Assembly (NCBI RefSeq): GCF_021390435.2 | Contig: NZ_JAJVCN010000001.1 | Location: 3,472,001-3,536,000 of the forward strand | Direction: 5' to 3' | Source of the DNA: Kibdelosporangium philippinense | GTDB lineage: Bacteria > Actinomycetota > Actinomycetes > Mycobacteriales > Pseudonocardiaceae | Length of the DNA stretch: 64,000 nucleotides | In this document: positions 18,919-26,753 of the stretch, in pieces | Layout: every line of letters begins with the position of its first letter | Numbering within the stretch: the stretch's first letter is position 1 | The notes under the pieces: generated by a model | What the model saw: the letters and a program-made list of their open reading frames with translations, nothing else | What the model was told of the DNA's origin: nothing | The model's database searches: none | Made by a program: the position numbers and the translations under genes

Positions 18919-19062
18919 ATGACTGCCTCGCTGGCGGTGATCTACTCTGCCTGACGTGATACAGCAGCTGTTCTACCTCTGAGGAGACGACGCCTCCCAT
19001 CGGTGCCGCGGACCGCGGTGCCGTTGCTCGTCATTCCTTCTGTATCACCTCTTGTCGGAGGC
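18919..19062 (+). promoter_or_regulatory. leader-peptide attenuator of the ABC-F gene
   Basis: A promoter (-35 ATGACT at 18919, 18-nt spacer, -10 TACTCT at 18943) places +1 on the GTG of an 8-codon leader ORF. The leader start GTGATACAG (18956-18964) is perfectly complementary to CTGTATCAC (19040-19048), just before the ABC-F ribosome site. GCCTCC (18992-18997) is complementary to that site, GGAGGC (19057-19062). A GC-rich hairpin (19001-19023) lies between. Mutually exclusive pairings that a stalled ribosome would re-sort are the hallmark of antibiotic-induced attenuation. Confidence 0.7.
18956..18982 (+). CDS. leader peptide MIQQLFYL
   Basis: GTG ATA CAG CAG CTG TTC TAC CTC TGA. It has no Shine-Dalgarno but begins 7 nt after a good -10, so it is probably translated from a leaderless transcript. 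Its first nine bases pair with the region before the ABC-F ribosome site, giving it a regulatory role by position. Confidence 0.55.
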   Translation: MIQQLFYL

Positions 19063-19070
19063 ATTTCTTC

Positions 19071-20657
19071 ATGTCATCTCGAATCACGCTCGCCCCTGCG
19101 CGCGCGGCGCACGTCCGCGCGTCCGGCGTACATCTGTCTTACGGCGGCCGTCCTGTGCTCGCCGGAGTCGACCTTGTGGCCGCTGCGGGCGATCGCGTCG
19201 CCGTAGTCGGTGAGAACGGTCGTGGCAAGACAACGTTGCTCAAGGTGCTCGCTGGTGAGCTTGCTACGGACCGCGGCGAAGTGCATCTCGCGGGCTCGCT
19301 CGGTGTCGCGGCACAGCAGATCCAGGTCGACGGGACTGTCGGCGACCTGATCGACCTCGAACTGACGGCGGTACGGCGTGCGTTGGCCGACCTGGAAGCC
19401 GCAACCGAGGCACTTTCCGAGGATCGCCCGGGCGCCGAGGACGCTTTCGCCAACGCGCTGGCGGAGGCCGAAGCCCTCGACGCGTGGGACGCCGACCGCC
19501 GCGTCGAGGTCTCGCTCGCTGCTTTGAACTCGGTCAACTCGCGTAGTCGCGCGCTCTCGTCGCTGTCGGTTGGGCAGCGTCACCGCGTACGGCTCGCTTG
19601 TTTGCTCGGGGCACGGCATTCCGTGTTATTGCTTGATGAGCCAACGAACCATCTGGACGCGGGTGGACTGCAGCACCTGACTGAGCAACTGCTCACCTAC
19701 CCAGGTGTGGTTGTGATCGTGAGTCACGACCGCGCTTTGCTTGCGGACGTGGCCACCACGGTGGTGGACCTGGATCCGTCGAGCGACGGCAGGCCGCGGG
19801 TGTATGGCGGCGGTTACGCCTCGTACGTCGACGGCCGTCGTGCGGAGCGCGCTCGTTGGGAGGCTGCTCATAGCGCCGAAGTCGCTGAGCGACAGCGGCT
19901 TGCGGATGACCTGTCTACGGCACAGAGCCGTCTGCGTGACAACTGGCGCCCAGACAAGGGCCACGGCAAACACACGCGGGCTACCCGGGCGTCTGGGCTC
20001 GTACGCGCGGTTCACCGCAGGCAAGAGGAGCTGGAGGCACACGTGGTGGCGGTACCTTCGCCGCCCAAGCGGTTCACCATGCCTTCGTTGCCGGAGTTCC
20101 GTGGCGCGACCTTGTTGCGAGCTGACGAGGTGACGGTCGATGGTCGGCTCACGCGTCCCGTCTCGCTGGCGTTGGATTCCGGCTCTCGCATGGTGGTCAC
20201 CGGGCCCAATGGCGCGGGCAAGTCGACGCTCCTGGGCGTGTTGTCCGGCGACCTTGCGCCAAGCAGCGGCACGGTCAACCGCGCGCGGCCCGTACGAATC
20301 GGATGGTTGGGGCAGGAGTCCGAGCCGTCAGGTAGTCGTACTGCGCACTCGCTGTACGCCGAACAGGCTTCCGCATGGGCGCCTGGATTGGGCGAGTTGG
20401 GCTTGCTGGATTCGTACGACATGCATCGGCCGTTGACTGAGTTGTCGGTCGGTGCACGGCGACGGCTGGATCTAGCTTTGGTATTGGCGCGCCAGCCGCA
20501 CGTGTTGCTGCTCGACGAGCCCACCAACCACCTGTCATCCTCGCTCGTTGACGAGCTGACAGACGCCCTAGGGGCTACGTTGGCGGCTGTCGTACTCGCG
20601 ACACACGACCGGCAACTGTTGCGCGACACTGCCTCCTGGCAACGCCTGGCGCTTTAG
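19071..20657 (+). CDS. ABC-F family ribosomal protection ATPase (antibiotic resistance type)
   Basis: A 528-aa soluble protein with two ABC ATPase domains and no membrane spans. Walker A motifs are GENGRGKTT and GPNGAGKST; signature-like motifs are LSVGQRHRVRL and LSVGARRRLDL; both Walker B/D-loop regions read LLLDEPTNHL. A charged interdomain linker (about residues 255-330) would reach the ribosomal P site. This is the architecture of actinomycete macrolide/lincosamide/pleuromutilin self-resistance proteins (VarM, TlrC, CarA-like). The attenuator in front supports induction by a ribosome-targeting drug. GGAGG lies 9 nt before the ATG. Drug specificity cannot be read from sequence. Confidence 0.9.
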   Translation: MSSRITLAPARAAHVRASGVHLSYGGRPVLAGVDLVAAAGDRVAVVGENGRGKTTLLKVLAGELATDRGEVHLAGSLGVAAQQIQVDGTVGDLIDLELTAVRRALADLEAATEALSEDRPGAEDAFANALAEAEALDAWDADRRVEVSLAALNSVNSRSRALSSLSVGQRHRVRLACLLGARHSVLLLDEPTNHLDAGGLQHLTEQLLTYPGVVVIVSHDRALLADVATTVVDLDPSSDGRPRVYGGGYASYVDGRRAERARWEAAHSAEVAERQRLADDLSTAQSRLRDNWRPDKGHGKHTRATRASGLVRAVHRRQEELEAHVVAVPSPPKRFTMPSLPEFRGATLLRADEVTVDGRLTRPVSLALDSGSRMVVTGPNGAGKSTLLGVLSGDLAPSSGTVNRARPVRIGWLGQESEPSGSRTAHSLYAEQASAWAPGLGELGLLDSYDMHRPLTELSVGARRRLDLALVLARQPHVLLLDEPTNHLSSSLVDELTDALGATLAAVVLATHDRQLLRDTASWQRLAL

Positions 20658-21301
20658 GAATGCAGCGCTTTTGCCGTAGGTGAGCTCGGAACGTCGCCAG
20701 GGTTTGGGTACGTGCCCAACACCCTGTCGGCGGTTCCGGACGTGGTCACGGTGAACCAGTAATGCTCGTTCTTGAAGTGGTGCAGCCGGTGATTACGCCA
20801 CACCGCACGGAACAGCGCGGTACGCGGCTTGTAGTCGCTGTGGATGAGGTAGTGCGTCCACTCGTAGCCGATGCCAAGCAGCCCAAGAAATGTCAGGAAC
20901 GTCAATCCCGTCGCCGTGCTGGGGAATGCGAGCAGCCCGATCGCGATCACTCCTGGCAGCAACCAGAGCAACGTCTGCCACGGGATGAAGATCAGCGGGA
21001 CGTCGCGCGGGTCGGCGTGGTGCTCCCGATGCTTGCGGGCCAGTAGTGAATCTATCGTGACCGAGCCAAGCCGCCGCGGCCGCCAATGCAGGATCACGAC
21101 GTGCACGATCCACTCGAACAGCGGGAACACGGCCAGCATGATCGCGGGGACCAGAGCATCAACCAGCCGCCAACCACCGAGCGAGATACGGGCGATCGCG
21201 GCGCCGATGAGGACCGCGGTGATCATCCACGGTGATGGATAGCGCCAGAACACCCGGGCGGCTTCGGTCAAGGAGAGTTTCGCGGCGCGTTCCATCGCCA
21301 T
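20654..21301 (-). CDS. fatty acid hydroxylase / sterol desaturase superfamily protein
   Basis: A 215-aa membrane di-iron enzyme with about four spans and the histidine clusters of the family: HREHH, HYLIHSDYKP and NHRLHHFKNEHYWF. Members hydroxylate or desaturate fatty acids, sterols or carotenoids. It is convergent with the ABC-F gene (4-nt overlap) and divergent from a FadR/GntR regulator, with FadR-like palindromes between them, which points to lipid-responsive control. A second possible start lies two codons downstream. Confidence 0.85.
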   Translation of the reverse strand: MAMERAAKLSLTEAARVFWRYPSPWMITAVLIGAAIARISLGGWRLVDALVPAIMLAVFPLFEWIVHVVILHWRPRRLGSVTIDSLLARKHREHHADPRDVPLIFIPWQTLLWLLPGVIAIGLLAFPSTATGLTFLTFLGLLGIGYEWTHYLIHSDYKPRTALFRAVWRNHRLHHFKNEHYWFTVTTSGTADRVLGTYPNPGDVPSSPTAKALHS

Positions 21302-21319
21302 CCATCCTTCAGCTGGTCA

Positions 21320-21376
21320 AGTGGTCAGACCACTGTAGGCACATCTCGCCACAAAGGACAAGTGGTATGACCAGTT
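21320..21376. promoter_or_regulatory. two FadR/GntR-type operators in the divergent promoter region
   Basis: AGTGGTCAGACCACT (21320-21334) is a perfect 15-bp palindrome close to the classical TGGTC-N-GACCA FadR site. A second, imperfect copy (AAGTGGTATGACCAGTT, 21360-21376) lies 23 bp before the regulator start. They cover the promoters of both the hydroxylase and the regulator. Confidence 0.65.
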
Positions 21377-21398
21377 GACCGCCGCTACCCTGGGCGAC

Positions 21399-22118
21399 GT
21401 GGCATTCAAACGTGTCGAGCGCCGATCGGTCCCCGACGAGGTCTACGAGCAGCTGCTCGCCGACGTCGTAGGTGGCGAGCTCGCCCCCGGCAAGAACCTC
21501 CCAGCGGAGCGCCAGCTCGCGGAGGTGCTCGGCGTCTCCCGCCCGGCGGTCCGCGAAGCCCTTCAGCGGCTCGCCCACTCCGGCCTGCTCGCGGTTCGCC
21601 AAGGCGACGGCACCACAGTGCTCGACTACCGCAAGCACGCCGGGCTGGACCTGTTGCCACGCCTGCTGATCCGCGACGGCGAACTCGACTTCGACGTGAT
21701 CCGCAGCATTGTCGAAGCTCGCCTGCTGATCGGCCAGGAAGTGGCCGCGCTGGCCGCCGAACGATCCGGCGAAGACCTGAAAACCCCGCTACAGCAAGCA
21801 ATCGCGGAACTCGCCGCCGCGACCGACCCGGTCACCCAACAACGCTGCGCCCTCGTCTACTGGGAACACATCGTGGACGCCGCCGACTCCATCGTGTTCA
21901 GGTTGATGTTCAACAACTTGCGTGCCGCATACGAACCCGCCATCGACGCGCTCGCAACGGTCCTCAGCGCCGAAGTCAGCCGCGTCGACAGCTACCGGGA
22001 CCTGGCTGAGGCCATCACATCCGGCGACGGGACGCGCGCGAAGCAGTCGGCCGCCAAGCTCCTTCGCCTGGCGACCGACGAAATGCTCACAGTCATCAAC
22101 AACCTCGTGAGTGGTTAA
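21399..22118 (+). CDS. FadR/FCD-subfamily GntR transcriptional regulator
   Basis: About 239 aa from GTG 21399 (VAFKRVERRSVPDEVYEQLL); the frame is open eight codons upstream. N-terminal winged helix of the GntR type (LPAERQLAEVLGVSRPAVREALQRL) and an all-helical FCD ligand-binding domain. It faces the fatty acid hydroxylase gene across two FadR-like palindromes, so acyl-ligand control of that gene and itself is likely. Its last codons and stop (NNLVSG-stop) are supplied by the first copy of the 48-bp palindromic repeat, which therefore also forms its terminator. Confidence 0.85.
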   Translation: MAFKRVERRSVPDEVYEQLLADVVGGELAPGKNLPAERQLAEVLGVSRPAVREALQRLAHSGLLAVRQGDGTTVLDYRKHAGLDLLPRLLIRDGELDFDVIRSIVEARLLIGQEVAALAAERSGEDLKTPLQQAIAELAAATDPVTQQRCALVYWEHIVDAADSIVFRLMFNNLRAAYEPAIDALATVLSAEVSRVDSYRDLAEAITSGDGTRAKQSAAKLLRLATDEMLTVINNLVSG

Positions 22119-22150
22119 GCGCGTTAGAACACGTCTAACCACTCACGAGG
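22103..22150. repeat. 48-bp palindromic element, copy 1
   Basis: Ends CCTCGTGAGTGGTTA (22103-22117) and TAACCACTCACGAGG (22136-22150) are perfect complements. The 18-nt centre is partly complementary. It overlaps the 3' end of the FadR-type gene and abuts the truncated nuclease remnant. Same ends and length as copies at 29046 and 34956. Confidence 0.85.
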
Positions 22151-22151
22151 G

Positions 22152-22655
22152 GAATCCGTCGCCGTCGACGTCCATTGCGGAAAGACACTCTGGACCTTGC
22201 GGATGGTGACGTGGGTCCGGTTCGCCGATTCCGGCACTGGCAAGCAGTTCGTCGTGGTCAACACGCATTTCGACCACGAGTCGGAGAACTCACGCGTGCG
22301 TAGCGCCGAACTGGTGCGAGACCGGATCAACGCCATCGCCCCAGGCCTACCAGTCGTACTCACCGGCGACTTCAACGCGGCCGCCCAAAGCACGCCGACG
22401 TACGACATCCTCATGTCCGGCGCCAGGTTGACCGACACCTGGCGTGCTGCCGCAGAACGCCGCACACCGTTGTACGCCACATTCCACGGCTATCGCCCAC
22501 TGGTACCCAATGGCCCACGGATCGACTGGATCCTGACCCGAGGAATCACCACAATCCAAGCCGCGGCCATCAACACTTTCGCGGCAGGCAACCAGTTCCC
22601 GTCGGATCATCTTCCCGTTCAGGCATTGATCACCTTCAGTCCAGCACAGCAGTAG
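22152..22655 (+). pseudogene. N-terminally truncated endonuclease/exonuclease/phosphatase protein
   Basis: The frame holds only the C-terminal half of an EEP-superfamily protein: NTHFDHES, VVLTGDFNAA, RIDWILTRG and SDHLPV are the usual late motifs. The N-terminal half with the catalytic Asn/Glu strands is absent. Homology seems to fade just downstream of palindromic element copy 1, so the element marks the break. The first ATG in frame is at 22197. Full-length relatives are about 270-300 aa, so this is probably a remnant. Confidence 0.75.
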
Positions 22656-23043
22656 CCTCGACTTCGACAAGGAGATCCGGCTCGCCCAACGCCGCAACGC
22701 CGATGAGGGTGATCGGTTTGACCGGATCGACACCGAGTTTCGCCGCGGCCCTGGCAACGCCTTCGCCAAGCAACGGCATCTTCTCGGGACTCCAGTCGAC
22801 GACGTAGACCGTCAGCTTGGCCACGTCGCCGAACGAACCGCCGATCTCGGCCATCGCCCGGCCGATGTTCAGATAGGCCTGCTCGATCTGCGCGGCCAGG
22901 TCGCCCGCGCCAACGGGGTTGCCGTCGGCGTCGCGGGCGACCTGGCCTGCCATGAACACCATCCTTGATCCCCGCGCGATCGACAGCTGCCGGTAGACCT
23001 CGGGTTTCGGTAAGCAGTCCGGGTTGACCAGCTCGACAGCCAT
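22636..23043 (-). CDS. RidA-family (YjgF/UK114) protein
   Basis: About 135 aa from ATG 23043, which has GGAGGAGG 6 nt upstream. Typical Rid fold (LSIARGSRMVFMAGQVARD, LTLIGVAALGEPDLLVEVEATAV); RidA proteins usually deaminate reactive enamine/imine intermediates, but the catalytic Arg region should be compared before calling activity. It is divergent from a TetR gene over an 18-bp palindrome and is likely repressed by it. Its 3' end overlaps the nuclease remnant by 20 nt. Confidence 0.85.
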   Translation of the reverse strand: MAVELVNPDCLPKPEVYRQLSIARGSRMVFMAGQVARDADGNPVGAGDLAAQIEQAYLNIGRAMAEIGGSFGDVAKLTVYVVDWSPEKMPLLGEGVARAAAKLGVDPVKPITLIGVAALGEPDLLVEVEATAVLD

Positions 23044-23071
23044 AGTTCCTCCTCCAGCTCGAAACCTGACC

Positions 23072-23089
23072 ATAGCATTGCAATGCTAT
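23072..23089. promoter_or_regulatory. 18-bp perfect palindrome ATAGCATTGCAATGCTAT
   Basis: Centred between the divergent RidA (start 23043) and TetR (start 23100) genes, the position of a TetR operator controlling both. Perfect 9-bp half sites. Confidence 0.75.
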
Positions 23090-23099
23090 AGTTAGGAGC

Positions 23100-23708
23100 A
23101 TGGCGAGGACCAAGGATCCGGCGGTCCGGTCCCTGCTGATCACCCGGGCCGCCCACATGCTGCGTGTGCGCGAGCCGATCACCCTGCGGTCCCTTGTCGA
23201 AGGAACCGGCGTGTCAACAATGGCCGTCTACACCTATTTCGGCAGCATGGACGGCCTGTGGCGAGCAGTACGCCAAGAGGGATTCCGCCGGTTGGCCACA
23301 CGACTGGACACAGTCGGCAAGACCCGTGACCCCGTCCGTGACCTCGCGGCCCTTGGCGCCTGCTACATCTCCCACGCGCTGACCGAGCCCGATCTCTACC
23401 GGGTCATGTTCGACGACGGCTTCGAACTCGAAGATCCCGAACAGGCGGATCGGGCGTTGCACCATCTCGTCGAGACAGTGCAACGAGCCCGATCCGCCGA
23501 ACGGTTTCGCGCTGACGTCAACCCGTTGACGACGGCCATGCAAAGCTGGGCGATCGGGCACGGGCTGGCGTCATTGGTCGCCTGCGGCCCGCTCCCCCGC
23601 GACACCCTCGCCAACGGCATCCCGATGCTGACCGCGTTGTACGTCAGCTACGGCGACGATCCTGTCCGATGTCGACGGTCGGTCACGCGGGGGTGGCGTG
23701 CCGGTTAG
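23100..23708 (+). CDS. TetR-family transcriptional regulator
   Basis: A 202-aa regulator with an N-terminal TetR HTH (ITLRSLVEGTGVSTMAVYTYFGSMDGLW) and a C-terminal TetR_C-like ligand domain. TAGGAG precedes the ATG. A perfect 18-bp palindrome overlaps its own start region and the divergent RidA promoter. The 3' end overlaps the convergent SnoaL-like gene by 4 nt. Ligand unknown. Confidence 0.88.
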   Translation: MARTKDPAVRSLLITRAAHMLRVREPITLRSLVEGTGVSTMAVYTYFGSMDGLWRAVRQEGFRRLATRLDTVGKTRDPVRDLAALGACYISHALTEPDLYRVMFDDGFELEDPEQADRALHHLVETVQRARSAERFRADVNPLTTAMQSWAIGHGLASLVACGPLPRDTLANGIPMLTALYVSYGDDPVRCRRSVTRGWRAG

Positions 23709-24304
23709 GCGAGGCCGATCTGCTGATAGAACGTCTGGTTGTCCCAGAACAGGAATTCCTCGTCCATCGTTCCGCGCCTGTTCCAGATGCCGACCGTGGC
23801 CATGTTGATCGCGTACTTCTTGCCGGTCGGCTTGATGAAGCCGCCTTTGCCGTCCGGCATCGGCCGGGTGAACGTCCCTTGCATCACGCCGGTGACCGCG
23901 GTCAGTTCGTTCTTGGCCACCCGTAGTGGATGCGAGAGGATCCGGGTGTCGGGCGCCCACACGAACAGCGCGGCCAGATCCGCGATGTGCTTGTCGATGC
24001 CGTCCGTGTAGTGCCCGTCCGGCCAGTGCACACGGATGTTGCGCGCGTGGCTTTCGGCCAATCGGTCCCATTTCGCGTGGGTGAAGACGTCGAAGTCCAG
24101 CTCGTCGAACGTCTTCAGGTGCTCCCGCTCGCCGCGCGTCAGGTTCTTCGGGAACGGTGGGTTCGGCACCGGGGTTGCCGCCGGGTCAGGCATCGGAACC
24201 CACGGATGGGCCGATGTCGCCTCGGCAACGCTCGTGCCACTGGCCACAGCGGACAGTGCCACGGCCCCCAATGCCGCTGCTCCCAGTGAACGACGGTCGA
24301 TCAT
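23705..24304 (-). CDS. secreted SnoaL-like (NTF2-fold) ester cyclase family protein
   Basis: A 199-aa protein with a twin-arginine-like N-terminus (MIDRRSLGAAALG) and a signal cleavage near VASG/SVAEA, then an NTF2/SnoaL fold (HARNIRVHWPDGHYTDGIDKH, FLFWDNQTFYQQIGLA). SnoaL-like proteins include polyketide cyclases, but extracellular versions are poorly understood. The gene follows an exported RidA gene by 13 nt on the same strand, so they form an operon of two exported small proteins. Confidence 0.78.
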   Translation of the reverse strand: MIDRRSLGAAALGAVALSAVASGTSVAEATSAHPWVPMPDPAATPVPNPPFPKNLTRGEREHLKTFDELDFDVFTHAKWDRLAESHARNIRVHWPDGHYTDGIDKHIADLAALFVWAPDTRILSHPLRVAKNELTAVTGVMQGTFTRPMPDGKGGFIKPTGKKYAINMATVGIWNRRGTMDEEFLFWDNQTFYQQIGLA

Positions 24305-24317
24305 GGTTCTCCTTTTG

Positions 24318-24809
24318 CTACGACCGCGGCGATGTCAGCGCCACGGCCTCGATCTCTACCAACTGCTGGGGAAACGCGAGATCGACGACACCGACGATCG
24401 TGTCGGTCGGCCGGTGCCGTCCGAAGTACTCCTTGTGTAATCGGGCGGCGGTATCGAAGTTCGCCGGCAGGTTCTTTGTGTAGATCTTCACGCTGATGAT
24501 CTGGTTGCGCGGGATCCGGTAGTGCGCGAGTACCTTGTCCAGATTGCCGAACGCGGTACGGACTTGGAGCTCGAAATCGCCTTCGCCGATGAAGTTCCCG
24601 GCCGCGTCGTGCGACAGCTGCCCGGAGATGTACACCATGTTGCCCGCCCTCGCGGCCTGTGAGTATCCGTACGAGTCCTCCCATGGCACTCCGAAGTTGA
24701 AGTGGTCCCAGCCGCGGCGCTGCTCCGCACTGGCGCCCTGCAGTCCGACGATGACGATCATCACCGCGGCCAGCACGGCAAAGCCGAGTCTGCGTCCTGT
24801 CTTGCTCAT
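24318..24809 (-). CDS. RidA-family protein with signal peptide
   Basis: About 163 aa from ATG 24809 (AAAGGAC upstream). Residues 1-30 are a Sec-type signal peptide or membrane anchor (MSKTGRRLGFAVLAAVMIVI). The mature part is a complete Rid domain (NMVYISGQLSHDAAGNF, ISVKIYTKNLP, DTIVGVVDLAFPQQLVEIEAV). Export is unusual, since RidA substrates are intracellular imines. It pairs with the secreted SnoaL-like protein; the nearby AraC-family gene 85 nt upstream on the same strand may regulate both. Confidence 0.82.
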   Translation of the reverse strand: MSKTGRRLGFAVLAAVMIVIVGLQGASAEQRRGWDHFNFGVPWEDSYGYSQAARAGNMVYISGQLSHDAAGNFIGEGDFELQVRTAFGNLDKVLAHYRIPRNQIISVKIYTKNLPANFDTAARLHKEYFGRHRPTDTIVGVVDLAFPQQLVEIEAVALTSPRS

Positions 24810-24894
24810 CAATTGTCCTTTCGTCCCAACGGAACCCGCAAAACAATGCCCTGCGGGCCGAGCACCGCAAAGGTCGAAGAAGGACGACGGATGG

Positions 24895-25701
24895 TCATAA
24901 CGGGACATTTCGGTACGCGGCACGGAAAGCCATCGGCGGCATCCCGGTGCAGCGCTCGAAGAACTTTCCGAAGTTGGTCGGCTCGCTGAACCCGAGCGAG
25001 ACCGCGATCTCGGCGGCGTTGGCATCGCCGTACACCAGGAGTCGTTTCGCCTCAAGGACGATGCGCTGAATGATGTACTCCTTGGCGGTCATCCCCACGG
25101 CCGCCTGAGCCGATCGGTTGAGCGTGCGGGACGAATATCCAAGCGCTGTCGCGTACGCGTTGACCTGATGGTTGTGGCGGTAATCGCGTTCGACCGCCTC
25201 ATGAAACCGAGTGAAGACGCCGTCGGGCTCGCATAATCGACGCTGCGGCACCTGCCCGAGCAAGAGCAACAGCACAGACAGCAGTGAGTGCCACAGCTCC
25301 ATCCGGACCTGTACCGCAAACTTCTCAGTGAACTGCAACAGTCGCAGCACCTGCAAGAGCTGTTGCTGTGTCGATGGATCCGGCAGCCAGTGCGCCGGGC
25401 CGCACGTTCTGGTCAACTCCTGCGCGAGCAAGGTCTGTGGTTTGAGCAGGCATGGTTCAAAAAGGACAGCTGTCGCCTCGTAGGTCAACGGATCGATCCA
25501 CCGGTGTATCGGCCCTGGCCGCACCCACAGCCAACTCCCGGTGGACAACGAGTATTCGGCGGAGTCCACTTCGTGCACACCGCTACCACCGGTGACTGCG
25601 AGCAACCAATGGAACTCCGACCGCGACGATTCCGCGGCCGTCCGGGCACGCAGATCGGCGGCGGTGATGACTTCGAGCAGACTGATGTCCTGCTGCTGCA
25701 A
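24895..25701 (-). CDS. AraC-family transcriptional regulator
   Basis: A 268-aa regulator, apparently starting with TTG (MQQQDISLL). N-terminal cupin-like sensor (LLAVTGGSGVHEV, SWLWVRPGPIHRW) and C-terminal AraC double HTH (YATALGYSSRTLNRSAQAAVG, AAEIAVSLGFSEPTNFGKFFE). Lies upstream of the exported RidA/SnoaL-like pair on the same strand and divergent from a LysR gene. Confidence 0.88.
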   Translation of the reverse strand: MQQQDISLLEVITAADLRARTAAESSRSEFHWLLAVTGGSGVHEVDSAEYSLSTGSWLWVRPGPIHRWIDPLTYEATAVLFEPCLLKPQTLLAQELTRTCGPAHWLPDPSTQQQLLQVLRLLQFTEKFAVQVRMELWHSLLSVLLLLLGQVPQRRLCEPDGVFTRFHEAVERDYRHNHQVNAYATALGYSSRTLNRSAQAAVGMTAKEYIIQRIVLEAKRLLVYGDANAAEIAVSLGFSEPTNFGKFFERCTGMPPMAFRAAYRNVPL

Positions 25702-25880
25702 ACCTGAACCCTACTTTCACAGACGGTCGGCGCCCACCACGGGCGGCGAGTGCCCTCGGATGGACTTCCGGTTGGTCACCTCAACTCAACGCGGCGAACC
25801 GGACAAGTGGGATCACGATCGGCGAGGCGATTCATTCGCGGAATTGGGTTGTCCCTGGCTCTTGTTAAACTGTCTCGACT

Positions 25881-26753
25881 GTGAACAGTGGATTGACCAC
25901 AGCCGAATTATCCGCGTTACGCACCTTCCTCGCGGTGTACCGCTGGGGTGCCGTCGGCAAGGCAGCGGAAGCGCTGCACCTGTCCCAGCCTGCTGTTTCG
26001 CATCACGTCAAGGCGCTGGAGCAGGTCACGGGCCGTCCGCTGTTCGAACGCTCCGGCCGTGGCATCGCCCCCACCGCCGCCGGTCACGCGCTGGCCGCCG
26101 AAGTCAGCGAACACGTCGACGCGATCGAGCGCGCGATGCACTCGCTGCGGCCAACGGTCGCCACCGAAACCGGCATCGTGTTCCTCGGTGGCCCGATCGA
26201 ACTGCTGACCGGGATTGTTCCGCGACTTGCGCCGTTGCTCGACACTGGTCTACGGATCCGGTGCCGTCACGGGCTGGCGGACGACTTGCTCGACGGCCTG
26301 ATCGCCGATCAACTGGACATCGCGGTGCTCACCAGGATCGAAGGCGCGCCACAGAAGAAGCTACGCCTCGTGCAGTGGCAGGAGGAGGAGTTCGTCCTGA
26401 TCGGACGACGCGGCGAAGCACCCTATGATCCGGCAACGGACACGCGACGGTTCATCGGTTACGGCGAGGAAATGCCGATGACGCGCCGCTACTTCCGAAC
26501 CTGCTGGGGCATACCCGCGCCAGCGCCCGCGCTGACCGTGCCGAACCTGCGCGCGGTCGTCGACGCGGTGAAAGCGGGTGCCGGTCTTGCCGTTGTCCCG
26601 ACGTACCTGTTCGGCCAGGAGATCGCCGACGGGACGTTGGACATCGTGCACACGCCGCCGAAACCGGTACTGAACTCGATCTACCTGGCCACGCGCCGTG
26701 GCCGGGAACACGAGCCCCGTGTACGGATGGTGCTGAGCCACCTCGTCACGTGA
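25881..26753 (+). CDS. LysR-family transcriptional regulator
   Basis: A 290-aa LTTR: N-terminal HTH (LRTFLAVYRWGAVGKAAEAL, LSQPAVSHHVKALE) and periplasmic-binding-like effector domain. Starts at GTG without a Shine-Dalgarno; TTGGGT-16 nt-TAAACT places transcription near the start codon, so it may be leaderless. It is convergent with the histidine kinase gene (8-nt overlap). Target unknown; the divergent AraC gene is the obvious candidate. Confidence 0.88.
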   Translation: MNSGLTTAELSALRTFLAVYRWGAVGKAAEALHLSQPAVSHHVKALEQVTGRPLFERSGRGIAPTAAGHALAAEVSEHVDAIERAMHSLRPTVATETGIVFLGGPIELLTGIVPRLAPLLDTGLRIRCRHGLADDLLDGLIADQLDIAVLTRIEGAPQKKLRLVQWQEEEFVLIGRRGEAPYDPATDTRRFIGYGEEMPMTRRYFRTCWGIPAPAPALTVPNLRAVVDAVKAGAGLAVVPTYLFGQEIADGTLDIVHTPPKPVLNSIYLATRRGREHEPRVRMVLSHLVT

